Assembly: GCF_004681125.1 (NCBI RefSeq)
Contig: NZ_SIHO01000003.1
Coordinates: forward strand, 88,121-152,120
From: Glacieibacterium arshaanense
GTDB taxonomy: Bacteria > Pseudomonadota > Alphaproteobacteria > Sphingomonadales > Sphingomonadaceae
DNA: 64,000 nt
Reading direction: 5' to 3'
The position numbers were made by a program, and so were the translations under genes. The notes beneath the pieces were generated by a model. That model did not search any database, was not told the origin of the DNA, and was given only the letters and a program-made list of their open reading frames with translations. Position 1 is the stretch's first letter; every line of letters starts with the position of its first letter. Positions 18,436 through 26,038 of the stretch are shown piece by piece.

Positions 18436-18978
18436 ATGAGCGAGACCGGCAAGCCCGAGACCCGCAAGGAAAAGTTCAACCACGAGATGACTGCCTTGTT
18501 CTGGGCATTCCTCTACCTGTTCATCCTGTTCGGCATGTTGCGCCTGTACGGCAATGTCCTGCTCGCCAAAAATGGCGATGTCGAAATCCGCTACGGCCTC
18601 GCGGCGCTCAACGCGCTGATTTTCGCCAAGGTCATTCTGATCGGCAACTGGATGCACATCGGCCAAAAATCGGACGACCGCCCGCTGCTGGTGTCGGTGC
18701 TCGCCAAGTCGGTGGCGTTTTCGGGGTTCTTCATCGCCTTCCACTTCTTCGAGGAAGCGGTCGTCGGCCTGTTTCATCACAAGTCGCTGTCGGAAATTAT
18801 CACCCTCGACAGCACGCAGCTGCAGGCCGCAATGGTCGCCAGCGTCATTTTCGGCGTGGCGATGATCCCCTATTTCGCCATCCGCGAAGTCACGCGGGCG
18901 ATTGGTTGGGAACGGTTGAAGGTACTGCTGCTCGAACCGGAAGGCCTCAGCAAGGTATTCGGGACGAAGCAGGGCTGA
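18436..18978 (+). CDS. conserved-looking inner membrane protein, unknown
   Basis: A 180-residue protein with four predicted membrane segments (about 22-42, 53-75, 92-118 and 132-150) and a short charged N terminus. No family signature recognised. A GAGGGGGA ribosome site precedes the ATG, 22 bases after the Trm112 gene, so it may be the last gene of that unit. Several membrane-embedded histidines (HFFEEAVVGLFHH) could bind metal or haem, but this is speculative. Confidence 0.65.
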   Translation: MSETGKPETRKEKFNHEMTALFWAFLYLFILFGMLRLYGNVLLAKNGDVEIRYGLAALNALIFAKVILIGNWMHIGQKSDDRPLLVSVLAKSVAFSGFFIAFHFFEEAVVGLFHHKSLSEIITLDSTQLQAAMVASVIFGVAMIPYFAIREVTRAIGWERLKVLLLEPEGLSKVFGTKQG

Positions 18979-18980
18979 AG

Positions 18981-19015
18981 CGCCGCCGGCAGGCAGGGCC
19001 GTGGGCCCTGCACCC
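18981..19015. repeat. dispersed palindromic element, copy 1 (diverged)
   Basis: Shares the GGCAGG...CCTGCACCC hairpin with the other copies, but the CTCCGGC head is altered to GCCGGC. It lies between two convergent genes (18978 and 19021). Confidence 0.7.
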
Positions 19016-19020
19016 GAAGC

Positions 19021-20247
19021 CTAGACCAGTTCGCCGTGGAGTAGCGCCGGCAAGTCGCCGGTTTCGCCGCGGGCTTCGGCCATGAAGCGCGCCTTCAGAG
19101 GCGCAATGCGTTCGACGCCGGCGAGGCCGAGGCGGCGGACCAGTGCCGGGCCGCGGCCCTTGAGCGCGAACAGCCGGTTGAGCGCGTCGGTGACGCCGGC
19201 AACCATCGAATTGTCGAAGCGCCGCCATGCCGAATAGCGTGCCAGTACCGCCGGTGCGCCAAGATCGAGCCCGAGGCGGGCGCTTTCGACCAGCACCTGC
19301 GCCAGCGCCGCGACATCGCGCAGCCCCATGTTGAGTCCCTGGCCGGCAATCGGGTGGATACCGTGCGCGGCGTCACCGATCAGCAGCAGCCGTTCGGCGC
19401 TGTAGGTTTCGGCGTGGTGGAAGCCCAGCGGATAGGATGATGACGGCGCGATCAGTTCGATCTTGCCGAGGAAGCCGCCAATGCGCTTGTCGATTTCGGC
19501 AGCGAGCGCGCGCGGCCCGAGCTTGGTGTAGCCCGGCGCGTCCTCGTTTTCGATGCTCCAGACAATCGCCGAGCGGTTCGGCGCTTGCGGCACGCCCGTG
19601 AGCGGCAGAATGGCGAACGGCCCGGTGGGGTAGAAGAGTTCGAACGCAATGCTGTCGTGCGGGCGTTCGTGGCCGATCATCGTGACGATCGCCGTCTGCG
19701 GGTAGCGCCACGACGACACGCGGATGCCGGCGCCTTCGCGCACCGACGAGCGGCGGCCGTCGGCGGCAATCACCAGCGGCGCGCGCAACGCGGTGCCATC
19801 GGCCAGCGTCACCGTGGCGCCGGTAGCTTCACGCTTGATGTCGGCAACGCGTGCCGGCGCAAACACCGACACGTTCTTGGCGGGTTTGGCAGCCGCCATC
19901 AGCGCGACGCGCAGAAGCCGGTTTTCGAGCATGTAGCCGAGCGGGTCGGCAGCTGCGCCTTCGGTGCGCGCATCGAAATGCAGGTGCAGCGGTGACAGTC
20001 CGTCGGTGACGCGGATCTGGTTAATAGCGCAGCCATGGTCGTCGAGCACCTGGCCCAGCCCGATGGCGCGCAGCATGCGCGCCGGGGCGCTGGCAATTGC
20101 CGAGGCGCGGCCGTCGAAACCCGGTGCCAGCGTTGCATCGAGATCGGCAGCATCGACCACCGTGCTGGTCAGGCCGTGCGCGTCGAGCGCCAGCGCCAGC
20201 GCCATGCCGACCAGACCACCGCCGATAATGATGACATCGCTTTGCAT
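19021..20247 (-). CDS. ubiH: UbiH/UbiF family FAD-dependent hydroxylase
   Basis: A 408-residue flavoprotein monooxygenase: N-terminal DVIIIGGGLVGMALALAL, a middle VIAADGRRSSVRE (the DG motif of this family) and the C-terminal LLIGDAAHGIHPIAGQGLNMGLRD FAD-ribityl motif, given here as GDAAHGIHP. These are the UbiH/UbiF/COQ6 hydroxylases of ubiquinone ring synthesis; position-specificity cannot be told. The ATG at 20247 is preceded by GAGG; the upstream seven-codon extension has no such site. Confidence 0.86.
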   Translation of the reverse strand: MQSDVIIIGGGLVGMALALALDAHGLTSTVVDAADLDATLAPGFDGRASAIASAPARMLRAIGLGQVLDDHGCAINQIRVTDGLSPLHLHFDARTEGAAADPLGYMLENRLLRVALMAAAKPAKNVSVFAPARVADIKREATGATVTLADGTALRAPLVIAADGRRSSVREGAGIRVSSWRYPQTAIVTMIGHERPHDSIAFELFYPTGPFAILPLTGVPQAPNRSAIVWSIENEDAPGYTKLGPRALAAEIDKRIGGFLGKIELIAPSSSYPLGFHHAETYSAERLLLIGDAAHGIHPIAGQGLNMGLRDVAALAQVLVESARLGLDLGAPAVLARYSAWRRFDNSMVAGVTDALNRLFALKGRGPALVRRLGLAGVERIAPLKARFMAEARGETGDLPALLHGELV

Positions 20248-20399
20248 GCACCCCTCATAGCGCTGCAAGGCGCGGCTGCGAAGCGGCGGATTGTCTCAAT
20301 TGCCGCCATTTACGGTGCCTAAAATTCAGGCTGGTCGAAATCGACGATTAATTTTTGTGCAATGACACCGGGTCCGTTGCATAGGCCATGCGCTGCGAC

Positions 20400-20528
20400 A
20401 CCGGCAATCGCAACTGGCACGATAATTGAATGGGACAATGCGGGTGCCCTTCGGGTTCCTGCGCCAATCGGGGTTCATGGTGAACCTTCTGCGACTTACG
20501 GCCGGAGGCAATGCTTCCGGCCGCTTTT
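20400..20528 (+). ncRNA. candidate structured RNA ending in a terminator, between ubiH and ftsK
   Basis: Three hairpins follow each other in otherwise gene-free DNA: 20440-20462 (GCGGGTGCCC with GGGTTCCTGC, loop TTC, one mismatch), 20472-20486 (GGTTCA/TGAACC) and 20500-20522 (nine pairs around loop AATG) followed by TTTT. No upstream plus-strand gene would use this terminator, because ubiH is transcribed away. A short independent RNA is the simplest reading; its 5' end is not defined. I could not assign a family; 6S-like RNA is one thing to test. Confidence 0.4.
20500..20528 (+). terminator. rho-independent terminator-like hairpin
   Basis: GGCCGGAGGC paired with CTTCCGGCC (one G-T pair) around a short loop, followed by CGCTTTT. 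It lies 130 bases before ftsK and would end a transcript starting inside the ubiH-ftsK interval. Confidence 0.6.
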
Positions 20529-20660
20529 CGTCCCCAGATTTCGTCGCAAGCGTCAGCGTCCAACCTTGACCGATTCGGCGCCAGACGGCATCGTCTGCGC
20601 AGCATCGACCGGTGTTGAGGCCCGTCTCGGGCCCGCCGGTGGGCGCATGGGGACTGACAC

Positions 20661-23018
20661 ATGGCGAGTACCGCCGCCGGCGCACGCCGCGGCTCCAGCA
20701 GCGAAACCACCGGCTCACGCGGGATCGTGGCGCGCGCCACAAGTGCGTTGCGCGCCACTGGCCGCATCATTTCCGGTGTCGCGCTACTCGCCCTGGCGCT
20801 GGCGCTGGCCGCCGCGCTGATCAGCTACAGTGCGCTCGACCCGTCGCTCAACACCGTCACGTCGCGCCCCGCCGGCAATCTGGCGGGTGTGCCGGGCGCG
20901 TGGTTTGCCGACCTGGCGCTGCAACTGTTCGGCTACGCAGCCGCCGCGCTGGTGCCGCCGCTGGCGGTGGCCGGTGTCCGGCAGCTGCTCGGACGCGGTT
21001 TGGCACCGTGGCGCCGGATGCTGCTGGCGAGCCTGTTTGGCATACTGGCTCTCGCTGCAACGCTCGGGATCGCGCTACCGGGTCCCGATGTGCGGCTGCC
21101 TTCAGGGGCCGGCGGCATCGTCGGCTTGATTGCTGCGCGACTGATCGCGATTGCCGGCGAAACGGCGTGGCTCGCTGAAGTTTCGGTGGCGCTGCTGGCG
21201 GCGCTGCTGCTCGGGCTGACCGCCGTCGGGCTGTTGATTTGGGGTTCGGGGCTGACACTAGGCGACGGCGGCGCGCTGCTGCGGCTGCTGCGACGCAAAC
21301 CGGCCGATGACGCCGACGACGAGCCCGCTGCAATCGTGCGGCGGCCGCGTGCAGTGCGTGAAGCGGACGACGATGTCGAACCGGTCACCGCCGAAACCGC
21401 CGCAGCACCGCGCACGACAATCGTTGCCGCCAAGCCGGCGCCTGCATCGACCAAGCGCGCCGAGAAAGACCGCCAGCCGGGGCTCGACCTGCGCGACCGC
21501 TATGTGCTGCCGGCGCTGGCGTTGCTGACACCGGCGCCCAAATCGCAGGGCGCGCGCATCGACGCTGCCGCGCTTGAACAGAATGCCCGACTGCTCGAAT
21601 CGGTGCTCGAAGATTTCGGGGTCAAGGGCCGCATCGGCGAAGTCCGCCCCGGCCCCGTGGTCACCATGTACGAACTCGAACCCGCAGCAGGAATCAAGGC
21701 GAGCCGCGTCATCGGGCTGGCAGATGACATTGCGCGGTCGATGAGCGCGCTGTCGGCGCGCGTCGCCGTGGTCGCCGGCCGCAACGTTATCGGCATCGAG
21801 CTGCCGAACAACCGCCGCGAGACCGTCTATCTGGCTGAAATGCTCGGCTCTGCTGCGTTCGATGACCAGAACGCCAGCCTGCCGCTGGTGCTCGGCAAGA
21901 ACATTGCCGGTGATCCGGTCATCGCCGACCTGTCGCCGATGCCGCATCTGCTGATTGCCGGCACCACCGGCTCGGGCAAGTCGGTCGGGCTCAACTGCAT
22001 GATCCTGTCGTTGCTGTACCGGCTATCGCCCGAACAGTGCCGGATGATCATGATCGATCCGAAGATGCTCGAACTGTCGGTCTATGACGGTATCCCGCAC
22101 CTGCTGGCGCCGGTGGTGACCGAGCCGGCGAAGGCAATCCGCGCGCTCAAATGGGCGGTCGAGCAGATGGAGGACCGCTATCGCATGATGGCGAGCATCA
22201 ATGTGCGCTCGCTGTCGGGTTTCAACCAGCGCGTCCGTGAAGCGAAGGTCAGCGGCAAGCCGTTCGAGCGCAAGGTCCACACCGGTTACGACCAGGAATC
22301 GGGCACGCCGATCTACGAGGTCGAGCGGCTTGAATTCGAGCCGTTGCCGTTGATCGTCATCGTCGTCGACGAGCTTGCCGACTTGATGATGACCGCAGGC
22401 AAGGAAGTCGAATTCCTGATCCAGCGCCTCGCGCAAAAGGCGCGCGCGGCGGGCATCCACCTGATTATGGCGACGCAGCGCCCGTCGGTCGATGTCATCA
22501 CCGGCGTCATCAAGGCCAATCTGCCGACGCGCATCAGCTTTGCCGTCACCAGCAAGATCGATAGCCGCACCATCCTGGGTGAACAGGGTGCCGAGCAGCT
22601 GCTCGGCAAGGGCGACATGCTCTACATGCCCGGCGGCAAGCAGGTCGTGCGCGTTCACGGGCCGTTCGTCAGCGACGAGGAAGTCGAGGCGGTTGCCGAC
22701 CATTGGCGCACGCAAGGCCATCCCGAATATCTCGAAGCTGTCACCGAGGAGCCCGACGACGACGGCCCCGGAGGCGGCTTCGGCCTCGATGTCGGCGGCA
22801 AGGGTGGCGACGAGGAAGCCGACCTGTATCAAAAGGCCATCCGTGTCGTCGCCGAAAGCCAGAAGGCCTCGACCAGCTACATCCAGCGCCAATTGCGCAT
22901 CGGCTATAACAACGCCGCACGGCTGATCGAGCAGATGGAAAAGGACGGCTATGTCGGCGCCGCCGACCATGTCGGACGCCGCGAGGTGTTGATCGACGGC
23001 AGCGGGGAGCGGATCTGA
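20661..23018 (+). CDS. ftsK: DNA translocase FtsK
   Basis: A 785-residue protein: four N-terminal membrane segments (about residues 30-200), a charged linker, then the FtsK/SpoIIIE motor with Walker A GTTGSGKSVG near residue 434 and Walker B IVIVVDELADLM, and a C-terminal winged-helix gamma domain (STSYIQRQLRIGYNNAARL region) that reads KOPS sites. It pumps chromosome termini through the division septum and activates XerCD. It overlaps the downstream gene by one base (TGATG). Confidence 0.96.
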   Translation: MASTAAGARRGSSSETTGSRGIVARATSALRATGRIISGVALLALALALAAALISYSALDPSLNTVTSRPAGNLAGVPGAWFADLALQLFGYAAAALVPPLAVAGVRQLLGRGLAPWRRMLLASLFGILALAATLGIALPGPDVRLPSGAGGIVGLIAARLIAIAGETAWLAEVSVALLAALLLGLTAVGLLIWGSGLTLGDGGALLRLLRRKPADDADDEPAAIVRRPRAVREADDDVEPVTAETAAAPRTTIVAAKPAPASTKRAEKDRQPGLDLRDRYVLPALALLTPAPKSQGARIDAAALEQNARLLESVLEDFGVKGRIGEVRPGPVVTMYELEPAAGIKASRVIGLADDIARSMSALSARVAVVAGRNVIGIELPNNRRETVYLAEMLGSAAFDDQNASLPLVLGKNIAGDPVIADLSPMPHLLIAGTTGSGKSVGLNCMILSLLYRLSPEQCRMIMIDPKMLELSVYDGIPHLLAPVVTEPAKAIRALKWAVEQMEDRYRMMASINVRSLSGFNQRVREAKVSGKPFERKVHTGYDQESGTPIYEVERLEFEPLPLIVIVVDELADLMMTAGKEVEFLIQRLAQKARAAGIHLIMATQRPSVDVITGVIKANLPTRISFAVTSKIDSRTILGEQGAEQLLGKGDMLYMPGGKQVVRVHGPFVSDEEVEAVADHWRTQGHPEYLEAVTEEPDDDGPGGGFGLDVGGKGGDEEADLYQKAIRVVAESQKASTSYIQRQLRIGYNNAARLIEQMEKDGYVGAADHVGRREVLIDGSGERI

Positions 23019-23458
23019 TGCCTTTGGAACAGATATTCAGCATCGCCAGCGGTGTTGCCATGCTTGGTTGGCTGCTGCTGGTGCTGGCGCCGTTCAACCG
23101 CAAATTGCTGGTACGCGGCGCGCGTATTGTCGTGGCACTGTTGTGCGGCGGCTATGCCAGCCTGCTCGCCCATGCGCTGCTGGCGGGACCGGGCGCGCCG
23201 GCGGGGGCGGGGTTCGGCAGCCTCGAAGGTGTGTCGCTACTGTTTTCGGCGCGCGGCGCGCTGCTCGCCGGCTGGGTGCACTATCTGGCGTTCGACCTTT
23301 TCGTCGGCAGCTGGGAAGTCGAAAATGCGGGCGCCCACGGCATTGCGCACTGGCTGGTGCTGCCGTGCCTGTTCTTCACGTTGATGGCGGGGCCGGTCGG
23401 GTTGCTGCTCTACCTGTTGCTGCGCGCCACCATCGGTAAACCGGCGCGCCTGGCTTGA
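23018..23458 (+). CDS. ABA4-like family membrane protein (DUF4281)
   Basis: A 146-residue protein with four hydrophobic segments. The segment HYLAFDLFVGSWEVENAG with nearby PCLFFTLMAGPVGLL is characteristic of the ABA4-like family, plant members of which are involved in neoxanthin formation; the bacterial role is unknown. Its start overlaps the ftsK stop and its stop overlaps the GFA gene, so the three are coupled. Confidence 0.8.
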   Translation: MPLEQIFSIASGVAMLGWLLLVLAPFNRKLLVRGARIVVALLCGGYASLLAHALLAGPGAPAGAGFGSLEGVSLLFSARGALLAGWVHYLAFDLFVGSWEVENAGAHGIAHWLVLPCLFFTLMAGPVGLLLYLLLRATIGKPARLA

Positions 23459-23865
23459 GCCATGTCACCACCGGTGGTTGCCTGTGTGGCGGGCTGCGTT
23501 ATGCCGCAGCGGGCGTGCCCGACAACGCCGGTCTGTGCTTTTGCGCTGATTGCCGCAAAGCCTCGGGCGGCGCGGGCATCGGCTTCATGGGATTTTCCAG
23601 CAGCGCGCTGACGTTCAGCGGCGCAGCCCGGCAATATGTCTCCAAGTCGGCGCGTGGGAGCGACGCGGTGCGCAACTTCTGCCCCGTCTGCGGCAGCTTG
23701 GTGTTTGGCGGCATCGTCGGCACCGACACCGATCACACCATCTATGCCGGCTCGCTCGATGACCCGGCGGTTTTCGTGCCACAGATTGTCATCTTCAACC
23801 GTGACCGGCCGGTCTGGGCGCCGCTGCCGGCTGGTCTCAGCGTTTTCGAAGCGATGCCGGACTAG
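23455..23865 (+). CDS. GFA-family (glutathione-dependent formaldehyde-activating-like) zinc protein
   Basis: A 136-residue protein with the zinc cysteines of the GFA/CENP-V fold: G-C-L-C-G near the N terminus, CFCADCRKASGG, and FCPVCGS. The founding member was named for glutathione-formaldehyde chemistry, but most relatives have no proven activity. The start is probably TTG, overlapping the previous stop (TTGA), since the family motif begins only eight residues in. Its stop overlaps the convergent gene by 3 bases. Confidence 0.82.
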   Translation: MSHVTTGGCLCGGLRYAAAGVPDNAGLCFCADCRKASGGAGIGFMGFSSSALTFSGAARQYVSKSARGSDAVRNFCPVCGSLVFGGIVGTDTDHTIYAGSLDDPAVFVPQIVIFNRDRPVWAPLPAGLSVFEAMPD

Positions 23866-24272
23866 GCCAGCACGCCGCGGCTTCGCATCGCCACCGCGTA
23901 AACCAGCAACAACGCCGCGACCGCGACGATTCCGGCGGGCAGACCGATGCTGCCGCCTGGTGCCGGGTAAATGAACGCGACCAGCAGCATCCCCGCCGCC
24001 CCCGCCAGCGACAGCGCCAGCAACGAAACTGCCGAGGCGCGGCGCAGCAGCAACAACAGGCTGCCGAGCAATCCCGCCCAGGTCGCGATGCCCCAGACCG
24101 CGAAGGTCCACGTCGGTAGCGAATAGACATGGTCCTTCACCGCCTGCGCGACGCTTTCCATATAAGGCTCGTACTGCGTTGCGGTGGCGGTAAAATCGAC
24201 AGCCGCCATGCCGTTCCACAGCACCGCCACGATGCCGACGGCCCAAAGGTGCCACGGTGTTCGAACTGTCAT
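23862..24272 (-). CDS. small membrane protein, unknown
   Basis: A 136-residue protein with four predicted membrane segments and a polar loop between the first two (DFTATATQYEPYMESV). The ATG is preceded by GGGAGGG. The open frame continues upstream over the exporter gene in another frame and was cut back for this reason. No family recognised with certainty. Confidence 0.65.
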   Translation of the reverse strand: MTVRTPWHLWAVGIVAVLWNGMAAVDFTATATQYEPYMESVAQAVKDHVYSLPTWTFAVWGIATWAGLLGSLLLLLRRASAVSLLALSLAGAAGMLLVAFIYPAPGGSIGLPAGIVAVAALLLVYAVAMRSRGVLA

Positions 24273-24310
24273 CGCTCCCTCCCCAGGCAACGCAATGGAC
24301 GATACGCTTT

Positions 24311-25054
24311 TCAGCCGCGCAGAAACAGCCCGATGGTCAGTGCGATGCCGATGACCACGACGCCGACCTTGAGCACCATGACCGGCACCCGTTTCAAGGC
24401 ATGCGCGCCGAGGTAGCCGCCGAGCATCGAGCCGCTGCCGATCGCCAGCGCATAGCCCCATGCCACCGCGCCAGAGAACACGAACACCAATGTCGCGGTG
24501 AAGTTCGACAGCGATACCAGCACGTTCTTGGTGCCCGCGGCATTGCGCACCGGCATGCGTGCCAGCGTCAGCGCGGCGAGTGTCATGATGCCGGCGCCGC
24601 CGCCGAAAAAGCCGCTGTAGATGGCGATCGCGGCCTGGATCAGCCCCGAAACCCATGCCGGCGGCGGCACGCTTTGCGCGTGCGGCTTCGGGCCGAAGCT
24701 GCTCCACGCAAACAGCCCGGTGGCACCAAGCACCAGCCACGGCACCATCGCGGCAAACACCTTTGAGGGCGTCTGCAGCAGAAGGAACGCCCCGGCGACG
24801 CCGCCGATCAACGTGATGATCGCCATCGCCTTGAACGACAGCCGTTCGGCATTCGCCACCAGCGACCGGCCAGCGTAGCCCGTCGTCACCTGACCGGGAA
24901 ACAGCGCCACCGTCGAGGTAATGTTCGCCAGCCGCGGGTCGAGACCGGCAAAGATCAGCGCCGGCAAGGTCACGAACGAGCCGCCGCCGGCGAGCGCGTT
25001 CTGCACGCCCGCCCACAGCCCGGCGCCAAACAGCAACAGGAAGGTCAGCGCCAC
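24311..25054 (-). CDS. TauE/SafE family sulfite exporter-like membrane protein
   Basis: A 247-residue membrane protein with the two-fold repeat of the TauE/SafE family: a first half with AGLWAGVQNALAGGGSFVTLPAL and a second half with IYSGFFGGGAGIMTLAALTL, each an inward-folded glycine-rich hairpin. About eight segments. Members export sulfur-containing anions or other organic anions; the substrate is not readable. The GTG at 25054 follows the SDR stop after one base, so the two are probably co-transcribed. Confidence 0.86.
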   Translation of the reverse strand: MALTFLLLFGAGLWAGVQNALAGGGSFVTLPALIFAGLDPRLANITSTVALFPGQVTTGYAGRSLVANAERLSFKAMAIITLIGGVAGAFLLLQTPSKVFAAMVPWLVLGATGLFAWSSFGPKPHAQSVPPPAWVSGLIQAAIAIYSGFFGGGAGIMTLAALTLARMPVRNAAGTKNVLVSLSNFTATLVFVFSGAVAWGYALAIGSGSMLGGYLGAHALKRVPVMVLKVGVVVIGIALTIGLFLRG

Positions 25055-25055
25055 G

Positions 25056-25829
25056 CTATTGCGCCGAAATGCCGCCGTCGATGAACAACCCGTGCCCGGT
25101 GACGAACTTCGCCTCGTCCGACACGAGATACACAGCGCCCCAGGCGATATCGTCGGGCTCGCCGACACGGCCGAGCGGCACTTGCCGGCCAAGCTTGGCG
25201 AGGCCCTCCTCGCGGCCCATCGCGCCGGTGAGATTGTTCAGGATCGGCGTATCGACGAACACCGGATGGATCGAGTTGCAGTTGATGTTGTAGCGGCGCT
25301 TGGCGCAGTGCAGCGCCACCGACTTGGTCAGGTGCCGCACACCGGCCTTCGCTGAGTTATAAGCCGCCATATTGTGGCCGGCGATGACCCCGGCGATCGA
25401 ACTGATGTTGAGGATCGAGCCATGCTGGTTGTCGCGCGCGCAAGTGGCCGCCATCAGCGGCAGCGCCAGCTTGCAGCCGTAGAACACGCTGTCGAGATCG
25501 ATGCGATGCACCTTGTGCCAGGTTTCGAAAGTGGTTTCCTCGACGGTGCCGCCGTCGCCGACGCCGGCATTGTTGACCAGGATGTGCAGTCCGCCGAAGG
25601 TTGCCTCGGCAAACGCCAGTGCGGCTTCCCACTGCGCCGGATCGGTGACGTCATGGCCGAACGACGCGGCATTGGCGCCAAGCTCGGCGGCCTTGGCAGC
25701 GGCGCCGGCAGCGTTGATGTCGGTGAGCAGCACCCGCGCGCCCTCGGCGATGAACTTCGTCGACATGGCGGCGCCCAGCCCCGATGCCGCGCCGGTTACC
25801 AGAATGATCTTGCCTGCCAATCGTGCCAC
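25056..25829 (-). CDS. short-chain dehydrogenase/reductase
   Basis: A 257-residue classical SDR: TGAASGLGAAM coenzyme loop, DV acidic site, NNAGVG, a catalytic serine in ILNISSIAG and the Y-x-x-x-K of AAYNSAKAG, then the PVFVDTP loop. It ends in FIDGGISAQ, as many FabG-like and 3-hydroxysteroid-type enzymes do. The GTG at 25829 has GGAGAG six bases upstream; the longer open frame has no such site. Substrate unknown. Confidence 0.88.
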   Translation of the reverse strand: MARLAGKIILVTGAASGLGAAMSTKFIAEGARVLLTDINAAGAAAKAAELGANAASFGHDVTDPAQWEAALAFAEATFGGLHILVNNAGVGDGGTVEETTFETWHKVHRIDLDSVFYGCKLALPLMAATCARDNQHGSILNISSIAGVIAGHNMAAYNSAKAGVRHLTKSVALHCAKRRYNINCNSIHPVFVDTPILNNLTGAMGREEGLAKLGRQVPLGRVGEPDDIAWGAVYLVSDEAKFVTGHGLFIDGGISAQ

Positions 25830-26038
25830 TGTTGCTCTCCGCCAAGGTTGTTTCTGCATGACCATGGCCATGGTGAAGACGCGAGGCAAGCCGGTTCAAG
25901 TGATGCTGGCGGGCAACACTGCCGTTTACGTCAACCGCCGCGACAATGTCGACGCCTTGCCCGCCTGCTGGCGTTAACGTAATCGTTGCCGCAACAACCA
26001 GTGGTTACGCTGGTCACGCAGTTCCAGGGGAGAAGATC

